Positions 8,309-14,300 of a stretch of DNA of 19,861 bases are shown here, in pieces (the stretch's first letter is position 1; every line of letters begins with the position of its first letter). A program made the translations under genes and the position numbers. A model generated the notes under the pieces. The model saw only the letters and a program-made list of their open reading frames with translations, ran no database searches and was not told the origin of the DNA. Source of the stretch: Muribaculaceae bacterium. Its GTDB lineage: Bacteria; Bacteroidota; Bacteroidia; Bacteroidales; Muribaculaceae. The stretch spans positions 1-19,861 of the forward strand of contig JAEDNZ010000012.1 of assembly GCA_016302215.1 (NCBI GenBank), in the 5' to 3' direction.

Positions 8309-10051
8309 ATGAAAAAAATATTTGCATTAGCGCTTATCGCCTCTGTCGGAGCAACACTCACCGGCTGTGACGACTTCCTCGACGATAACCGCAATCCGGA
8401 AACGTCAATCATCAATACGCCGGAGTATTGGAGTAACCCCTCCAACTGCCAGCTGCAGGTTGACCGTTACATGACCAACTCATCGACCTACCTGTTCCCC
8501 GGCTACGGCACAGGCAACAGCTACGGATGGTTCTTCTTCAAGACCCTGAGCGATGACCAGGTAGGCTCAAACTTTGCCGATTGGGCATACCCCACCGAGA
8601 CAGCTACCGTGGGCGAATGGGACTACTCTGTAGTGCGTGGCGCCAACTACATCATCTCAGGTGTGCGCCAATCTACCCTCTCGCAGGCTGAGCACAAAAA
8701 CTATGAAGGTATCGCCAAACTCATCCGCGCTTACAAGTACTATCAGCTCGTGCGCATGTTCGGCGACGTAGTATGGCAAAGCGAAGTAGTAGATCCCGCT
8801 GACGAGGAGATACTCTACGGCCCGCGCACCAACCGCGACATCGTGATGGACTCTGTGCTCCAAGACCTCAACTACGCTATCGCTGCTATCAGCACCGAAA
8901 GCAACAAGCTGGGCTGGAGCCAGGACCTCGCCCGCGCCGTCAAGAGCGAAGTATGCCTCTACGAAGGCACCTTCTGCCGCTATCGCACTCAAGCTGAAAA
9001 CGGCATCGCTCCCAACGAAGAGCGCGCCAAGAAGTATCTGCAGGAATGTGCCACCGTGTCTAAGGCCCTCCTTGACAAGTACGGCTTCTGCGATGACTAC
9101 CACTCGCTCTACAACTCTACTTGGGATGGCGACAACACCGCCGGTGTGACCGCCCTGTCAAGCAACCCCGAGGTGATCTTCGGCCGCAAGTACGACCCCA
9201 CCTACGGTATGCACTCTACCATCTCTTACACCGCTTCTTCGACCCAGACATCTGGTATGTCGCTCGACGCCTTCAACGCATTCTTGTTCCTCGATGGCAA
9301 GCCCTATGCTACCACCTCTAAGGACAAGACCTACGTGGGCACCCCCGACGGCACAGAGGCCCTCCCAGGCTACTCTATCGCCAACCTGCTGGCTGTGCGT
9401 GACGCTCGTCTCTCGGTTATCACCGACGACCACGTATATTACACCGGTATGACATGGGACCGCGCCGGCTGCACCAGTATGGCTTCTTCATCGGGCTTTG
9501 GTGTTGCCAAGTTTGACAACGTAAACCTCCCCGTCAAAGACCGCACCAACTCAGCTCAAAACTACACCAGCTGCCCCATCTACTGGACTTCTTACATCGC
9601 CCTCAACTATGCTGAGGCTAAGGCTGAGCTCGGCCAGTTCACCGACGGTGACTTCGCCATCTCGCTCAAGAAGCTCTACGAGCGCGCCCAGCTGCCCATC
9701 AACGGCGTGGCTGACCTCAACGCCATCAACGACCCCGACAACAACATGGGCGTAAGCTCACTGCTGTGGGAGATCCGTCGTTGCCGTCGTTGCGAGCTGA
9801 TGTTTGACAACTGGATCCGCTACTGGGACCTCGTGCGCTGGCACCAGCTTGACCTCCTCGACAGCACCAAGCACCCCAACGTGCTCCTCGGCGCTTATGT
9901 AGGCAATGCTCCCGTCGCTATCAACAATGTCAACGGCTTCGTTCGCCCCTACAACAACGAGCGTAAGTTTGACAAGAAATATTACCTATATCCCATACCT
10001 ACCGGCGAGCTGGACCTCAACCCCAACCTCGGTAAGAACTTCGGATGGTAA
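8309..10051 (+). CDS. RagB/SusD family surface lipoprotein
   Basis: This 580-residue product is the nutrient-binding lid partner of the SusC-like transporter encoded just upstream. A lipoprotein signal peptide ends in the lipobox LTGC with the lipidated Cys at residue 20, followed by DDFLDDNRNPETS, a typical SusD opening. The N-terminal helical SusD-like part includes EGIAKLIRAYKYYQLVRMFGDV, split here as a TPR-type helix. The C-terminal RagB/SusD part includes IRRCRRCELMFDNWIRYWDL and ends YPIPTGELDLNPNLGKN, a hallmark ending. The 21-base gap to susC indicates one transcript. A strong terminator follows 36 bases after the stop, so the unit is just this pair. The ligand is unknown. Confidence 0.96.
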   Translation: MKKIFALALIASVGATLTGCDDFLDDNRNPETSIINTPEYWSNPSNCQLQVDRYMTNSSTYLFPGYGTGNSYGWFFFKTLSDDQVGSNFADWAYPTETATVGEWDYSVVRGANYIISGVRQSTLSQAEHKNYEGIAKLIRAYKYYQLVRMFGDVVWQSEVVDPADEEILYGPRTNRDIVMDSVLQDLNYAIAAISTESNKLGWSQDLARAVKSEVCLYEGTFCRYRTQAENGIAPNEERAKKYLQECATVSKALLDKYGFCDDYHSLYNSTWDGDNTAGVTALSSNPEVIFGRKYDPTYGMHSTISYTASSTQTSGMSLDAFNAFLFLDGKPYATTSKDKTYVGTPDGTEALPGYSIANLLAVRDARLSVITDDHVYYTGMTWDRAGCTSMASSSGFGVAKFDNVNLPVKDRTNSAQNYTSCPIYWTSYIALNYAEAKAELGQFTDGDFAISLKKLYERAQLPINGVADLNAINDPDNNMGVSSLLWEIRRCRRCELMFDNWIRYWDLVRWHQLDLLDSTKHPNVLLGAYVGNAPVAINNVNGFVRPYNNERKFDKKYYLYPIPTGELDLNPNLGKNFGW

Positions 10052-10086
10052 TATTCCACCCTCATAGCTTCTGACCTATGAAGCTC

Positions 10087-10124
10087 AGCGGGGCGCCCCT
10101 ATCTCGGGCGCCCCGCTTCATTTT
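10087..10124 (+). terminator. Intrinsic terminator of the susC-susD unit
   Basis: GCGGGGCGCCC at 10088-10098 pairs perfectly with GGGCGCCCCGC at 10106-10116 across a 7-base loop. One more A-T pair lies at the base, followed by TTCATTTTAT. An alternative lower stem, ATGAAGC at 10078-10084 with GCTTCAT at 10115-10121, could add stability. It ends the susC-susD transcript before the yfhO promoter. Confidence 0.88.
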
Positions 10125-10179
10125 ATGTGCCGCACCACGCCGCTGCAAAAAAATCAAGAGGCAAGCCCCATCATTCAAA

Positions 10180-10205
10180 ATTTTATGCTTAATTTTGCAT
10201 AAAAT
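10180..10205. repeat. Perfect 9-bp inverted repeat over the yfhO promoter
   Basis: ATTTTATGC at 10180-10188 and GCATAAAAT at 10197-10205 are perfect reverse complements around the 8-base centre ttaatttt. The -7 element at 10190-10197 lies inside the dyad, and the right arm overlaps the expected transcription start. This position is what a repressor operator would occupy; chance AT-rich symmetry is the alternative. Confidence 0.5.
10190..10197 (+). promoter_or_regulatory. Bacteroidetes -7 element upstream of the YfhO gene
   Basis: TAATTTTG is an exact match to TAnnTTTG, 17 bases before the ATG at 10215. The transcript would have a leader of only about 10-12 bases. No clear TTTG -33 element is found 19-21 bases upstream, so activity may depend on an activator or be weak. 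Confidence 0.45.
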
Positions 10206-10214
10206 ATCTCAGCT

Positions 10215-12902
10215 ATGACCCTATCTATCGAAAATATACGCCGCCACCTCGCCAACCCGCAAGTGTGGGGCTTTGGTGTCTCCGTCATCGTGATGGCGCT
10301 GCTGTCCATCGCATTCTTCTATCCCGATGCCATCGAAGGCAATACCCTGCGCCAAGCCGACATGCAGCAAGGCATCGCCAACGGCCAGGAAGCAGCGCTT
10401 TACGCCCAAGCCACCGGCGACAAGGCGCTATGGACCAATGCCCTTTTCTCGGGCATGCCCACGTTCCAAATCTCGCCATCTTACTCGTCAAACAGCCTCT
10501 TTGACTGGCTCAACGACGTGTATGGCCTATGGTTGCCATCGCCCGCCAACCTGCTGTTGATGATGATGATGGGCATGCTCATACTGCTATATGCCATGCG
10601 CCTGCGCTGGTACTACGCCCTCCTGGGAGCCATAGCGTGGGGCTTCTCGTCATACTTCGTAATACTCATTGGCGCCGGTCATATATGGAAATTCCTGGCC
10701 CTGACCTATGTGCCGCCCACTATCGCCGGATTGCTGCTATGCTATCGCGGACGACTGCTCGCCGGTGCGGCGCTCACGGCCGTCTTCGCCATGCTCCAAA
10801 TCAACGCCAACCACCCGCAGATGACATACTACTTCGGTCTGCTCATGGCAGCAATCGCCATCGCATACCTGGTAGAGGCACTGCGCTCCAAACAGCTGCG
10901 CCGCTGGGCCATCGCATCTGCCGTGGCGCTCGGTGCCGGTCTGCTCGCCGTCGGTGCCAACATACCATCGCTATATAACACCTACGAATACTCCAAAGAG
11001 ACCAAGCGCTCACAGTCTGAGCTGACATCGCGCACAAATGCCCAAGCCGAAGCCCCGACAGAGAGACCAACCGGCGGCCTCCCCAAGAGCGACATCGTGG
11101 GCTGGAGCTATGGCCGCAGCGAGACATTCTCGCTGTTAGTGCCCAACATCAAGGGCGGCGCCACCGCTCACCCCGACAATGGCGCTATGACATACATGAG
11201 CCTTGACCGCCTGCCCGACACCGAGCAATATCGCGAGACCCCCACCGGCTACCTCTTAGCTTATCTGCCGCAATACTTCAACGGCAGCGAAGGCACCAAC
11301 GGACCCGTGTATGTCGGCGCCGTCATCTGCGCGCTCTTCCTCTTAGGCTGCATCATCGTCAAAGGACCGCTGAAATGGGCGCTCGCCACGATGACCGCCG
11401 TGTCAATACTGCTGTCGTGGGGCGCCAACTTCGAGAGCCTCACCGACCTGCTCATATACCACTTCCCGCTGTACAATAAGTTCAGAGCTGTGGAGAGCAT
11501 ACTCGTCATCGCGCAATTCGCCATGCCGCTGCTTGGCATCATGGCGCTGCATCAGGTGTTCACCACCGCCGACGCCTGGCGGCGCTACCGCACAGCTTTT
11601 GCCATCGCCTTCGGCGTGCCCGCCCTCTTATGCGTCCTTGCGGCAATAGCCCCCGGCATCTACGGCGACCCCATCAGCGAGCAAGACCTACGCACCGCCG
11701 GCGACCTGCAGCAGCAAGTGATGCAGATGGCTCAAGAGTATGGCTACAGCCCGGCTCAGGCTCAAAGCGTCATCTATGAATACTCACTCACCAACCCCGC
11801 CAACAAGGAGGTGGTCACTGACCTGCGCCTTGGCATGGTCAAGGCCGACGGCTGGCGCAGCCTGCTGTTTGTAGCGCTCGGCGCCGCCTGCGTCGCCGCC
11901 TGCATGATGCGCAAGACCAAAGCCGCCACCGCCGCCCTCGTCCTCGCAGCAATCACCGCCATCGACCTCTATGGCGCCGACAAGCGATATGTGTCGCACG
12001 ACAGCTTCGTGGCAGCATCGCCCGGCGGCATCCACGATGCCTTTGCCCCCGACTCTATTGACCTCGCCATTATGGCTGACACCGCGCAGAGCTACCGCGT
12101 GATGGACGTGCCCGGATTTACTCAAGCCCGCCGCTCTTACTATCACAAGATGATAGGCGGATACCACGCCGCCAAGCTCAACCGCTATGAGGACCTGATA
12201 CAGCGACACCTCAGCTACATACAATACTACGGCTATGACCCGGCGCTGCGCGAAGACTCCATAATCAACCAATTCGGGCCCGACGAGCGCGAGGTGGTGA
12301 GCGCCATCGCTGCATCATATCGTGTGCTCGACATCCTTAACGCTCGCTACATCATCACCGGCGACCCCGAAGCGCCCGTCATGGTCAACACCCACGCCCA
12401 AGGCAACGCATGGCTCGCCGACAAAATCATATATGCCGACAATGCCGACGCCGAGATGGCAGCGCTCTCCACCACCGACCTGCGCCACGACGCCGTGGCT
12501 GACCGCCGCTTTGCCGACATCTTGGGCAGCAGCGCCCCGGCCTCAGCCGGCGACACCATCTACCTGACGAGCTACTCGCCCAACACCCTCACCTACCACG
12601 CCCGCACCGCCGCTGACGGCCGCGTAGCCGTGTTCTCAGAGGTGTATTTCCCGTGGGGCTGGCACGCCACCATCGATGGCAAGCCTGCCGACATAGGCCG
12701 CGCCGACTATCTGCTGCGCGCCGTCAAGCTCCCTGCCGGCTCGCACACCATAACGATGACCTTCGCGCCGAAATCGCTCGCCGTGACATCGGCCGTGGCC
12801 TATGCGTGCATCATCATGATTTACCTGCTGGCGCTGGTGGCCCTCGCCGCTAAGGCCGGCGTGCTGCGCCGCGACAAATGCCACGCGGCTAAAAAAGACT
12901 GA
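10215..12902 (+). CDS. YfhO family multi-pass membrane protein
   Basis: This 895-residue protein matches the YfhO family (Bacterial membrane protein YfhO), long polytopic proteins with a GT-C-like topology that are linked in Firmicutes to lipoteichoic-acid glycosylation; the role in Bacteroidetes is not established. The first membrane segment is at about 17-36, followed by a large extracytoplasmic loop containing NTLRQADMQQGIANGQEA and LWTNALFSGMPTFQI, the conserved YfhO region. Many hydrophobic segments follow (LLLMMMMGMLILLYAM, GLLMAAIAIAYLVEAL and others). A large soluble domain at about 600-855 ends in EVYFPWGWHATIDGKPADI and LPAGSHTITMTFAPKS, and a final membrane helix precedes a basic tail. 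Length is normal for the family. The next gene begins 7 bases after the stop, so they are co-transcribed. Confidence 0.9.
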   Translation: MTLSIENIRRHLANPQVWGFGVSVIVMALLSIAFFYPDAIEGNTLRQADMQQGIANGQEAALYAQATGDKALWTNALFSGMPTFQISPSYSSNSLFDWLNDVYGLWLPSPANLLLMMMMGMLILLYAMRLRWYYALLGAIAWGFSSYFVILIGAGHIWKFLALTYVPPTIAGLLLCYRGRLLAGAALTAVFAMLQINANHPQMTYYFGLLMAAIAIAYLVEALRSKQLRRWAIASAVALGAGLLAVGANIPSLYNTYEYSKETKRSQSELTSRTNAQAEAPTERPTGGLPKSDIVGWSYGRSETFSLLVPNIKGGATAHPDNGAMTYMSLDRLPDTEQYRETPTGYLLAYLPQYFNGSEGTNGPVYVGAVICALFLLGCIIVKGPLKWALATMTAVSILLSWGANFESLTDLLIYHFPLYNKFRAVESILVIAQFAMPLLGIMALHQVFTTADAWRRYRTAFAIAFGVPALLCVLAAIAPGIYGDPISEQDLRTAGDLQQQVMQMAQEYGYSPAQAQSVIYEYSLTNPANKEVVTDLRLGMVKADGWRSLLFVALGAACVAACMMRKTKAATAALVLAAITAIDLYGADKRYVSHDSFVAASPGGIHDAFAPDSIDLAIMADTAQSYRVMDVPGFTQARRSYYHKMIGGYHAAKLNRYEDLIQRHLSYIQYYGYDPALREDSIINQFGPDEREVVSAIAASYRVLDILNARYIITGDPEAPVMVNTHAQGNAWLADKIIYADNADAEMAALSTTDLRHDAVADRRFADILGSSAPASAGDTIYLTSYSPNTLTYHARTAADGRVAVFSEVYFPWGWHATIDGKPADIGRADYLLRAVKLPAGSHTITMTFAPKSLAVTSAVAYACIIMIYLLALVALAAKAGVLRRDKCHAAKKD

Positions 12903-12909
12903 CGCCGAC

Positions 12910-13422
12910 ATGACCACTCCGCTGACACGATGGCGCACCAGTCTGGGCTTTGGCGTGCACTCGCCCTTCGCCTTTCGCTTCATTCGCGAGGTGCTGCGCG
13001 AGCGTCGCTGCGCTTACTATGCCTACACCGACATCGCCGCCGACATCAGCAAGGCGCCTCACTCCGCCATGCCACTGCACCGCGCGCTGATGCTTTACCG
13101 CGTGGTCATAGACCTGCAGCCGCGCGCCGCCTTTGTTGACCGCGACTACCCGGCGGCCGACATCGCCGCCATGGTGCTGCGCCACGCCGCCGTGCCCATC
13201 GTCAGCGATGCCGCCGACGCTGACTTTTATCTCGGCACCACACCGCCACCTACACAGCCGCTCTACACCATCATCATCGCCACGGGCAAGCGCCGCCGCT
13301 ACAGCCGCCGCCGTCAGCCCACACCTCACCTGCGTGGGCAGGTATTTGTCAACGCCCGCGGCACCGTCATCGCCGTCAATAAGCCCGGCTTTATTTCCAA
13401 GACGTATAAGATATGGTTCTGA
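12910..13422 (+). CDS. Small uncharacterised protein with an HSPF motif, possibly a degenerate methyltransferase
   Basis: This 170-residue protein is soluble, Arg/Ala-rich and without a signal peptide. Its N-terminus RTSLGFGVHSPFAFRFIREVL resembles the (H)GxHSPFVFDFI opening of a group of Bacteroidetes class I SAM-dependent methyltransferases. The rest keeps alternating strand-like blocks (AAFVDRDYPAADIAA, AAVPIVSDAADADFYLG, PLYTIIIATGK) but is much shorter than those enzymes and shows no GxGxG SAM loop. It may be a shortened relative that has lost catalysis. It starts 7 bases after the YfhO stop, and its product may act with YfhO. The N-terminal resemblance is from memory of the family; function is unknown. 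Confidence 0.75.
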   Translation: MTTPLTRWRTSLGFGVHSPFAFRFIREVLRERRCAYYAYTDIAADISKAPHSAMPLHRALMLYRVVIDLQPRAAFVDRDYPAADIAAMVLRHAAVPIVSDAADADFYLGTTPPPTQPLYTIIIATGKRRRYSRRRQPTPHLRGQVFVNARGTVIAVNKPGFISKTYKIWF

Positions 13423-13442
13423 CGCAGGATTGAAGCCCGGCG

Positions 13443-13916
13443 CTAAAGCAAGCGCTTGGCGATGCGCAGACCCGGACGATTGGCGAGCGTAAATGCGCCA
13501 AACAAGCCCGCGTCATCGCTGCGATACGTCACATGGTAGCGCTCCGGCGCAAAGAAATCCAGCACAAACACAGCCGCAGTGACGGCCTCATCATTGCTAT
13601 ATCCGGCCGACAGACGCTCTTGTATGGTAACATCAAAGCCTATCACCGTCACCGCCAGGCTCACTGCCCCCGAGGCGGTGATGCCACGCAGGCCCTCGCG
13701 CCGCAGCACCACGGCGCCATCATCGCTACACTCGGCATAGAGCATCGGCTCCGATGCCTCTGCGCCGGTGGGCGCCGCCTCCAGGTCGCCGGCATAAAAC
13801 AGCAGCCGCGCCTCGCCTCGCTTTGCCGGCAACGCCGCAAGCGCCACTACCGCCGCCGCTACCACGCTCAGTATCACATAAAACTCCACGGTCTGAAAAA
13901 ATCCGCATATCACCAT
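13443..13916 (-). CDS. Uncharacterised protein with an N-terminal membrane anchor
   Basis: I do not recognise this 157-residue protein. A single hydrophobic segment at about residues 8-30 (VEFYVILSVVAAAVVALAAL) is followed by a soluble remainder. That remainder has regular beta-like strands (EARLLFYAGDLEA, AVSLAVTVIGFDVTIQERL, AVFVLDFFAPERYHVTYRSD) and ends in IAKRLL. The layout is an anchor plus a small beta-sandwich-like domain. The FxVTIQERL and ERYHVTYRS blocks suggest a conserved Bacteroidales family rather than chance coding. It is convergent with the YfhO operon (20 bases between stops) and divergent from the methionine leader. An exact -7 element lies 22 bases upstream of the ATG, which supports a real gene. 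Confidence 0.7.
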   Translation of the reverse strand: MVICGFFQTVEFYVILSVVAAAVVALAALPAKRGEARLLFYAGDLEAAPTGAEASEPMLYAECSDDGAVVLRREGLRGITASGAVSLAVTVIGFDVTIQERLSAGYSNDEAVTAAVFVLDFFAPERYHVTYRSDDAGLFGAFTLANRPGLRIAKRLL

Positions 13917-13937
13917 AGCTACTATCCTTTAGGCTCA

Positions 13938-13945
13938 CAAAGATA
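13938..13945 (-). promoter_or_regulatory. Bacteroidetes -7 element for the gene at 13443-13916
   Basis: The minus strand reads TATCTTTG, an exact TAnnTTTG, 22 bases upstream of the ATG at 13916. The expected leader is about 15 bases. The -33 position (about 13965-13970) does not match TTTG. Confidence 0.5.
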
Positions 13946-13981
13946 AGCATTTTTTTGCACTCGCACATCGCCACCAGCATG

Positions 13982-14011
13982 CCTTGACAGCCACCGCCTT
14001 GACAGCCACCG
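13982..14011. repeat. Tandem repeat, two perfect 15-bp copies
   Basis: CCTTGACAGCCACCG occurs at 13982-13996 and again at 13997-14011 with no mismatch and no gap. It lies between the two divergent promoters, 30 bases upstream of the -33 region of the methionine leader. It could be a duplicated activator site or a recent slippage duplication. Confidence 0.75.
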
Positions 14012-14040
14012 ATGAATTTTTCATGATTTCAATGGTTTTT

Positions 14041-14072
14041 CTTGCATATTCCAACAAAAATAGCTACCTTTG
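14041..14072 (+). promoter_or_regulatory. Promoter of the methionine leader and metY-metX-hom operon
   Basis: The -7 element TACCTTTG at 14065-14072 matches TAnnTTTG exactly. A -33 element CTTG at 14041-14044 (TTG core, preceded by a T-run) lies 20 bases upstream, within the usual 19-21 spacing. Transcription should start near 14078, giving a leader of about 220 bases before metY and placing the leader-peptide ATG about 18 bases into the RNA. Confidence 0.75.
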
Positions 14073-14096
14073 CAATAAATTATAAGCAAAACAACA

Positions 14097-14204
14097 ATGA
14101 CGCATAACAATCAGCACTTTACACACCGATTTATGAGCCGCATCATGTCAGCCGATATGATGATGTGTGTCATGTGCATGATGCCCTGCCGTGTGCCAAG
14201 CTGA
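14097..14204 (+). CDS. Met/Cys-rich leader peptide of the methionine operon
   Basis: This 35-codon reading frame opens about 18 bases into the predicted transcript and ends in TGA at 14202-14204. Nine residues are Met (1, 13, 17, 21, 22, 23, 26, 28, 29) and three are Cys (24, 27, 31). Residues 21-31 read MMMCVMCMMPC, so 9 of 11 carry sulfur. It has no signal peptide, hydrophobic core or domain, so the peptide itself is probably inert. Its job would be to report charged Met-tRNA, perhaps also Cys-tRNA, by ribosome position. Codons 17-19 form one arm of a helix whose other arm contains the stop codon. The context (own promoter upstream, terminator and metY downstream) is what a transcription-attenuation leader peptide has. 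It is below usual gene-calling length. Translation is inferred, not shown. Confidence 0.85.
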   Translation: MTHNNQHFTHRFMSRIMSADMMMCVMCMMPCRVPS

Positions 14205-14207
14205 CAT
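14145..14207 (+). promoter_or_regulatory. Attenuator helix 1:2 (protector helix)
   Basis: ATGTCAGC at 14145-14152 (codons 17-19 of the leader peptide) is the perfect reverse complement of GCTGACAT at 14200-14207, which overlaps the leader stop codon. This 8-bp helix would form when no ribosome occupies either arm and would keep arm 2 away from the terminator. A ribosome stalled at the first Met codons of the run (14157-14165) would cover the left arm. Confidence 0.7.
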
Positions 14208-14246
14208 ATTGATTATTAAAACCTTTTTCAACTCAGCGACCGGCAC
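14193..14246 (+). promoter_or_regulatory. Attenuator helix 2:3 (antiterminator)
   Basis: GTGCC at 14193-14197 can pair with GGCAC at 14242-14246, and GCTGA at 14200-14204 with TCAGC at 14233-14237. Together they give 10 base pairs around a small internal loop (AA opposite GACC). The helix uses the same GCTGA as helix 1:2 and swallows the whole left arm of the terminator (14235-14244), so it excludes both neighbours. Confidence 0.68.
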
Positions 14247-14277
14247 TACAGCACTTGTGAGCCGGTCGCTTTTTATT
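14235..14277 (+). terminator. Attenuator helix 3:4: intrinsic terminator upstream of metY
   Basis: AGCGACCGGC at 14235-14244 pairs perfectly (10 bp) with GCCGGTCGCT at 14261-14270; a short inner ACA/TGT pairing is also possible. The T-run TTTTTATT at 14270-14277 follows. It lies between the leader-peptide stop and the metY ATG at 14301 on the same strand, where a terminator makes sense only as a regulated one. Confidence 0.88.
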
Positions 14278-14300
14278 CACCATAACGCATCACCACCACA

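Noticed and set aside
11784..12272. A 162-residue minus-strand frame inside the YfhO gene
   Set aside because: Val/Ala/Gly-rich antisense shadow with no recognisable motif or promoter.
14079..14300. A SAM riboswitch before metY
   Set aside because: No SAM-I or SAM-II core motif is visible, and the competing helices plus Met-rich frame explain the leader better.
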